13,418 bases of DNA, taken from NCBI GenBank assembly GCA_019693395.1, contig JAAMXP010005517.1, forward strand, positions 1 to 13,418. The letters run 5' to 3'. The position numbers were made by a program, and so were the translations under genes. Source of the DNA: Ettlia oleoabundans (taxonomy: Eukaryota; Chlorophyta; Chlorophyceae; Chlamydomonadales). Under the pieces are notes generated by a model, which did no database searches, had not been told where the DNA came from, and saw only the letters and a list, made by a program, of their open reading frames with translations. Below are positions 9,301 through 13,418 of the stretch, piece after piece. Each line of letters begins with the position of its first letter. The first letter of the stretch is position 1.

Positions 9301-10558
9301 GACGAGCTCCTGACAGACCTCTGGCACTGCCCCCAAAACAACCTGGCAGCAGGTGAACAAGGTGTGCCTACTTGTAACTGAAGAACCAGGCACTCACCGT
9401 AACCGCCACACGCTGGTTGCGCCACATGCCGTCGTACACAATAGACCGTGCACAATGGCCAATCACGTGACCCAACTTGACCTCTTTCAGCGCTGCTGCC
9501 GCATCCTGCAACCAGTCGGACACACAGGGAAGAGAGCGGGCGTGCACTTTAAGCACGGAGCAAGAATCATGTGTCAACTCGGGCGAACTCGTCGCCTAAG
9601 CGTAGGGACAGATTGAGCGACTTCAAGCTGCTGCCAGGGAGCGCCAGTCTTATAGTTTGGCAGATTATCAGTAGCCTAGTTTGCAGATTATCGTTGGCTA
9701 GTTCTGCAGGACGGCGCACCTCATCGTCGGCAACGCACTGTCCAGGCTTAGGCTGGCAGGCGCCGCACACCCCGCCCTCGCCGCCCGTTAGAGATCTCCA
9801 TTGAGTGGCAGGTGCCCCTTCCGGGCCAATCGCCTCGCCCTTACTAATTTCGGCCACGGCACAGAGGCTGCTGCAGTCACTGGCAGGGGTGCAGCAGGGC
9901 TTCTCCACGGGGCTGTAGCTCGGCTTATCCACAGGGCTGCAGCACCCATCATCATCGTCAGTGGCGCAGGTATCAGCTGAGAACCGCCGTGGCGCCAGTA
10001 CGGCAGATGAGCACACAGTAAGCCTCCTGGGTCTGCTAGAGGGAGCGGTGGGGCGGCAAGAGTCGTTGGATGGCCGGCAGCTTGGGTGGGTGATGGCCGC
10101 GGAGTTGGCAGCACTCAGTGGCAGGTCGTTGGCGGCGGCATGGGCGGGTGTGGCGACCTGCCAACGCAAGGAAGCGGAGGCCTGCAACAAAAGTTTGAAG
10201 TGAACCGGGTGAGAGTTGGCGATACAGGCAGCCAGAAGGACAGGACTGGGTTAGAGGCTGTGAAGCAGCAGACTGCTGCAGCTGTAGCTGGCACATCTGA
10301 GCAACCGGCACACTGATGCCGCACTTGTCGCTGGCGGCGGCGGCGAGTTCCAGCCACGAAAAGCCCCAAGCGGGCACGCTCTGTCTGCCGTGGCCAAGTT
10401 GGACAGTGCTGCTGCCGCATGCGTGACAGGACGTCAGCGCGCCGCACCTGCCCGCAAACCCGCTTGCTCGACTGGCATTGGGGCAGCCCTCGCTCCGTCA
10501 CTGGCTGCTCCCCCGCCTCAGATTGCGCGATGTAGACGTGGCTGAAGCAAACCCCCAT
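6351..10558 (-). CDS. Membrane-anchored pseudokinase, complete, nine exons
   Basis: Protein-kinase fold with the catalytic residues lost; probably a scaffold or allosteric regulator (inference). Exons in order: 10558-10448, 10184-9720, 9505-9398, 9045-8972, 8634-8319, 7934-7818, 7441-7274, 6897-6787, 6470-6351 (stop TAA); all joins keep frame and give 529 residues. Residues 1-192 are a Cys/Ser/Pro-rich tail that starts MGVCFS, a myristoylation and palmitoylation-like signal, and holds a near-duplicate SPVDKP/SPVEKP. The kinase domain spans about 200-520. Its glycine loop is IGHCARSIVY (207-216), not GxGxxG. VAVK reads VAVT (T228). HRD reads HGY (374-376), with N381 kept. DFG reads SAS (400-402). 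The APE (428-430), the DIYSLG Asp (D443) and the MRP Arg (R504) are intact, so the fold is under constraint. A long insert lies between strands beta4 and beta5 (about 270-325). An upstream exon cannot be excluded. The domain resembles the large algal family of tyrosine-kinase-like kinases. Confidence 0.88.
7104..7279 (-). repeat. Splice-donor-like repeats in pseudokinase intron 7
   Basis: The end of exon 7 and its donor read GGGAG|GTATGTCTGCAA on the minus strand. Similar stretches recur inside the intron: plus-strand copies near 7104-7122, 7138-7150, 7163-7180, 7192-7207 and, at the true donor, 7262-7279. Two copies keep the full GTGGGAGGTGTCT core. Several continue with CTGTAA, so the sense strand of the intron also carries three TGTAA motifs. 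A GCAA run sits at about 7235-7255. Confidence 0.7.
9111..9140. repeat. 15-base tandem duplication in pseudokinase intron 3
   Basis: Two adjacent copies, CAGTGGTAAAGCAAG and CAGTTGTAAAGCAAG, differ at one base. They lie within the 352-base intron between 9397 and 9046 and look like a recent slippage duplication with no coding effect. Confidence 0.85.
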
Positions 10559-11564
10559 TGCAGCGCGCAGAGCCGCTGAGGTAGCGGGTTTGCTTTGTGC
10601 CGAAACAACACTGCGACGGAAGCTCTTTCGTGAGGTGAGCTTGCGCTAATACCTTTGTAAAACAATTAGATACTCTGTGTAACGGCAAAGCCGGCAAAGA
10701 CTCGAAAAACCTGAACCAAATCGCCTGTGCCAGATGGCGCAGCTAGCTGCGTCGGAAGCTGGCCTGAGGCAAGGTCCTAGGCATAGCTTGAGTTTGCTTC
10801 CCTTGGGAAACCCAATGTTATGTCTAGAGTATCTTATGTCTTGCATCAAGAAAGACCCAGGGCATGCTTGGCCTCAACGGCGGCTGCAGTTGTGGGGCTG
10901 TGCAGTGGTGCAAGCGTGGTGTCGGGCAGGGGGCCGCTGGGCGGCAGTGCGGTGGGCCAGCCTGCACAGCCCCAGTTGCCACAGTTCACGTGCTGAGTGG
11001 CGTGATGGGAGTATATTTACATCCAATTAGCCCAGTGCAAATTCTTTGGACAACGACGTGGCCACGAACTGTGGGGCGGGTTGGTGGGTTGAGTACAGCG
11101 AGCCTGCCTGCTAGGCGGGACCATCCTCGTCGTGAGGCCCTCCAGAGCTGAAGCGGGGTGACCCTTTTATTGCAGCTGCCCCCCTGCGCCAACAACTGCT
11201 AGGAAGGTTCACCCATTGGCTAGCTTGAGCCATGCAGGGGGGAAACGGATCACAGATTTCCCTGCCCTCTGGTCAAGACAGGCGGCATGCCCGTTATCGC
11301 TGCCGCCCTGCTGCCGTGTGTTGATCTCGCAAGTAAAGGGACAGCCCGCAGAGCGTCAGTGTGGGGTGGCACAAAGGCATAGGCTACAAGGCACCTTTGA
11401 ACTCCCGAGCATGGTTGGCTGTTTGCCCCGAACCGGCCACCGTCGCTGCTGTCCGCCATGCCGCGCTGTGCTGCTTTCCTGTGCGAGCATCCCTGCGCCG
11501 TTCTCAGCCAGCTGATCGGTCCGGCTAATGCTGAATAAGTCATCTGCCCTGTCATAGTTAACAA

Positions 11565-11581
11565 GGAGCCGCTGGGGCTCC
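11565..11581 (+). repeat. Inverted repeat in CSN1 leader or promoter, GC-rich
   Basis: GGAGCC and GGCTCC flank a 5-base loop, giving a 6-bp GC-rich stem. It lies about 117 bases upstream of the CSN1 ATG and only 6 bases before a second hairpin. Confidence 0.6.
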
Positions 11582-11587
11582 CCGAGA

Positions 11588-11604
11588 TCACAAACGCTTT
11601 GTGA
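11588..11604 (+). repeat. Perfect inverted repeat TCACAAA-CGC-TTTGTGA
   Basis: A perfect 7-bp stem with a 3-base centre, ending 93 bases before the CSN1 start codon. As DNA it is a symmetric site of the kind dimeric transcription factors bind; as RNA it could fold in the leader. Which applies depends on the transcription start, which I cannot see. Confidence 0.65.
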
Positions 11605-11697
11605 CACAAACCTGGCTGTAATCAGGGAATCAGGCGTAGTTCGATCTTGTCAGCTTATCTCAAGTTACCAATAGGGCGCCGCCGTCGCGCTCCTAAG

Positions 11698-13373
11698 ATG
11701 GAGGTGGAGATGGACGTCCAGCCTGAACCCGCGGCGCAGGAGCAGCACGAGGCTTTCGATTTGGAGGTGCGTGCATGATTGCGAATTGCACGGCCTCCGC
11801 AACGATGCCGCCAGGGCTGCGCAACCCCAGTGCCTCCTGCCGCCCGCACCCTTCCTGCCTACCCGCCCGGCTACTCACCTTGTTTGGAGTTCGTGCCTGC
11901 AGGCTGTTGTTGCCAACTACACAGGTCACGCTCGCATCTCTCGCCTGATGTTTGTGGCTGATCAGAGCGTGGGCAAGCCGTTAGAGTTGGAGGCCCTCAA
12001 GCTTGCTGCCGATGCACTGAAGCGGGTGGGCGGCTGGCTGGACGGTTGCTGGCTTGCTGCTGGCTGCTATTGCTGTAGTGCCACTAGATGGGAAGCACAC
12101 CAAGAATTGTTGGATTTCAGATGGAACCAATGATGGATTGCCAAACTCGATCAACTGCCCGACAGCTGGACCCCCGGCTTGCGCTGCCTCTCCCATCTGC
12201 AAATCCCTCCGCTGCCATGCATATTAACAGCCACAGCCAGGTCGTGCCTCACCCGCTGCCTCCTTGTCCTTTTTGCGGCAGACGGAAGATACACGGAAAT
12301 ATATTGAGGTTATGGATCGCATTGGGGGGCGGGCAGGGGCGCAGTATATGTTGGATAGGTGGGTGCTGCCTGCCACTGGCGCCTGCTTGCTATGATGATG
12401 CCGCCAGCATCCTTGACACGCTTGGGCAGCAACACAAGGCCTGGCAGCAGGGGTCCCTGCTGGGCCACCTCGGTGCCCAGCAGGGGAGCCAAACAGTTAC
12501 GGAGGATTAAACAACATGCTCTTGTCGCTTTGTTGTTGATGCTTTTTGGGCCTGATGTTGTTCTATCGGAACTATGGAGAAATCACCTCAAATTCTACAG
12601 CTAATAGCACTGTTTGACAGCTGCCCACACATCCTTCTGGCCGCTGCTCTTGTCCACTGCAGCGACTGGGTGGAGCGAGTGGAACGACTGGCGCAGCAGA
12701 AGCGAGACAAGCTGGAGTCGGGTGCGTGCCCCTTGACTGAGTATTAGGCTGCCAATGCGGGGGTATTATTGCTGCAACTGACTGCAATTCAACTGCCAAT
12801 GCGGAGGCAAATTTTGATAACAATGCTGGCGCAAACATGGCTGCAATGCTGGGGGCAGATCTGGCTGCAATTGCTGGGGCAAGCATGGCGACTAATGATG
12901 GGACGCCGCTCATAACTGCTGCCCTTAAACTGCGGCACCGCCTGTTGGGGCGGCTTCTATGGGGGCAGCTGCGCATCTGCCTTGCGGTGACCGCAGAAGA
13001 AGCAGCATTAGCACGCAGGAAGGGGGTTTTGCCTAGCCGCAGCGTAGTGCTGGCACTACTTGTGCCGCAGGACCAGCTGCGACTTTGTGGCGCCATTTCA
13101 CGTGTTGTTGCATGGCCAGCCACGTCCGGGCCCGTCTGTACTGCATGCCTGTAAGCTGCATCTACCTGTACTGCCTGCCTGTGTCACAGAGCTCAGCTTG
13201 GGACACATGTCTGTACCGCAGACTTGAATGTATAATAATTGCTGTACTGCCTGCCTGTACTGCCTGTCTGTACCGCAGAGCTCAACACGTACAAGAGCAA
13301 CCTGATCAAGGAGAGCATCCGCATGGGACACATCCAGATGGCGGACTTCTTGTACTCAAGAGGAGACCTGCAG
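11698..13373 (+). CDS. CSN1: COP9 signalosome subunit 1, 3' end off window
   Basis: CSN1 (GPS1; FUS6/COP11 in Arabidopsis) is a PCI-domain subunit of the COP9 signalosome, which removes NEDD8 from cullin-RING ubiquitin ligases in nucleus and cytosol. Exons: 11698-11766, 11903-12025, 12282-12358, 12663-12721, 13279-13373, all with GT-AG borders and consistent phases, encoding 141 residues before the next donor (CAG|GTGAGG at 13374). After a short acidic N-terminus (1-23), residues 24-64 carry YTGHARISRLMFVAD and LELEALKLAADALK, matching the conserved early helices of CSN1. Residues 110-141 carry ELNTYKSNLIKESIRMGH and ADFLYSRGDLQ, the strongly conserved entry to the helical repeats, equivalent to the plant ELSSYRTNLIRESIRMG segment. 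The first ATG of two nearby in-frame ones was chosen. The PCI domain itself is beyond the window. Confidence 0.94.
12722..13278 (+). other. CSN1 intron 4 with internal repeats and decoy acceptors
   Basis: 557-base intron with donor G|GTGCGT and acceptor TACCGCAG|AG. Around 12815-12886 it holds about three degenerate 24-base units (the last two are GGCTGCAATGCTGGGGGCAG-type). Its last 145 bases repeat CTGTACTGCCTGC-like units at about 13136, 13167, 13243 and 13256. The sequence CAGAGCTCA at the true exon border (13276-13284) is also present at 13187-13195, and GTCTGTACCGCAG at 13266-13278 also occurs at 13209-13221. Confidence 0.75.
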
Positions 13374-13392
13374 GTGAGGTGGATGTGGAGGA

Positions 13393-13418
13393 CGGTGGTG
13401 GTGGTGGTGGTGTGTGTG
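13393..13418. repeat. (GGT)n/(GT)n simple repeat in CSN1 intron 5
   Basis: A run of GGT units passing into GT units just after the donor at 13374, extending to the window edge. Confidence 0.8.

Larger units (their letters stand above)
10559..11697. promoter_or_regulatory. Divergent intergenic region between pseudokinase and CSN1
   Basis: These 1,139 bases separate the start codons of two genes pointing away from each other, so both promoters and both 5' leaders must be here. I see no convincing TATA box for either. No open frame shows a supported protein family or a spliced continuation. Two plus-strand TGTAA motifs at about 10653 and 10677 have no obvious gene to serve. The last 140 bases hold two inverted repeats, annotated separately. 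Confidence 0.55.

Noticed and set aside
10650..10682. Two plus-strand TGTAA motifs as poly(A) signals
   Set aside because: No plus-strand gene ends here; upstream plus-strand frames are antisense to pseudokinase exons. Short motifs like this occur by chance.
10864..10910. LNGGCSCGAVQW, resembling the start of a GFA/CENP-V zinc domain
   Set aside because: Only about 12 residues match. The second Cys pair expected downstream is absent in all three plus frames and no plausible splice continuation was found. Probably chance; a translated search of 10800-11200 against GFA proteins would settle it.

Overview
The window looks like nuclear DNA of a green alga, most likely a chlorophyte of the Chlorophyceae (inference). 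The coding sequence is GC-rich. Genes are cut into many short exons by introns of roughly 130-800 bases with GT-AG (once GC-AG) borders. Proteins carry long Ala, Gln, Gly and Ser runs, and TGTAA motifs, the usual algal polyadenylation signal, are present. There is no bacterial operon structure, CRISPR array, transposon or RNA gene that I can support.

Three protein-coding genes explain the window. (1) Bases 268-4889, minus strand, 3' end missing: a BRCA1/BARD1-like protein with an N-terminal C3HC4 RING, a very long low-complexity middle, a RanBP2/NZF zinc finger, a Gly-Ser linker, a basic nuclear-localisation-like motif and the start of a BRCT domain. (2) Bases 6351-10558, minus strand, complete in nine exons: a 529-residue protein with an MGVCFS N-terminus (myristoylation-like) and a kinase fold that has lost all three catalytic signatures, i.e. 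a pseudokinase. (3) Bases 11698-13373, plus strand, 3' end missing: COP9 signalosome subunit 1 (CSN1), first 141 residues in five exons.

Between genes 2 and 1 (4890-6350) lie the pseudokinase 3' untranslated region, with a TGTAA at 5363-5367, and the presumed promoter of the RING/BRCT gene. Genes 2 and 3 diverge from a shared 1.14-kb region (10559-11697), which contains two hairpin-forming inverted repeats just upstream of the CSN1 start.

Exon joins were derived by hand from splice borders, reading phase and family motifs; every internal join keeps frame. CSN1 (cullin deneddylation) and the BRCA1/BARD1-like protein (ubiquitin ligation, DNA repair) both act in ubiquitin biology, but they are on opposite strands, are separated by the pseudokinase, and nothing in the sequence shows co-regulation. 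The most interesting points are the RING-NZF-BRCT architecture, the triple-dead pseudokinase, the GC-AG intron inside the zinc finger, and repeat-driven duplication of splice-site-like sequence in two introns.
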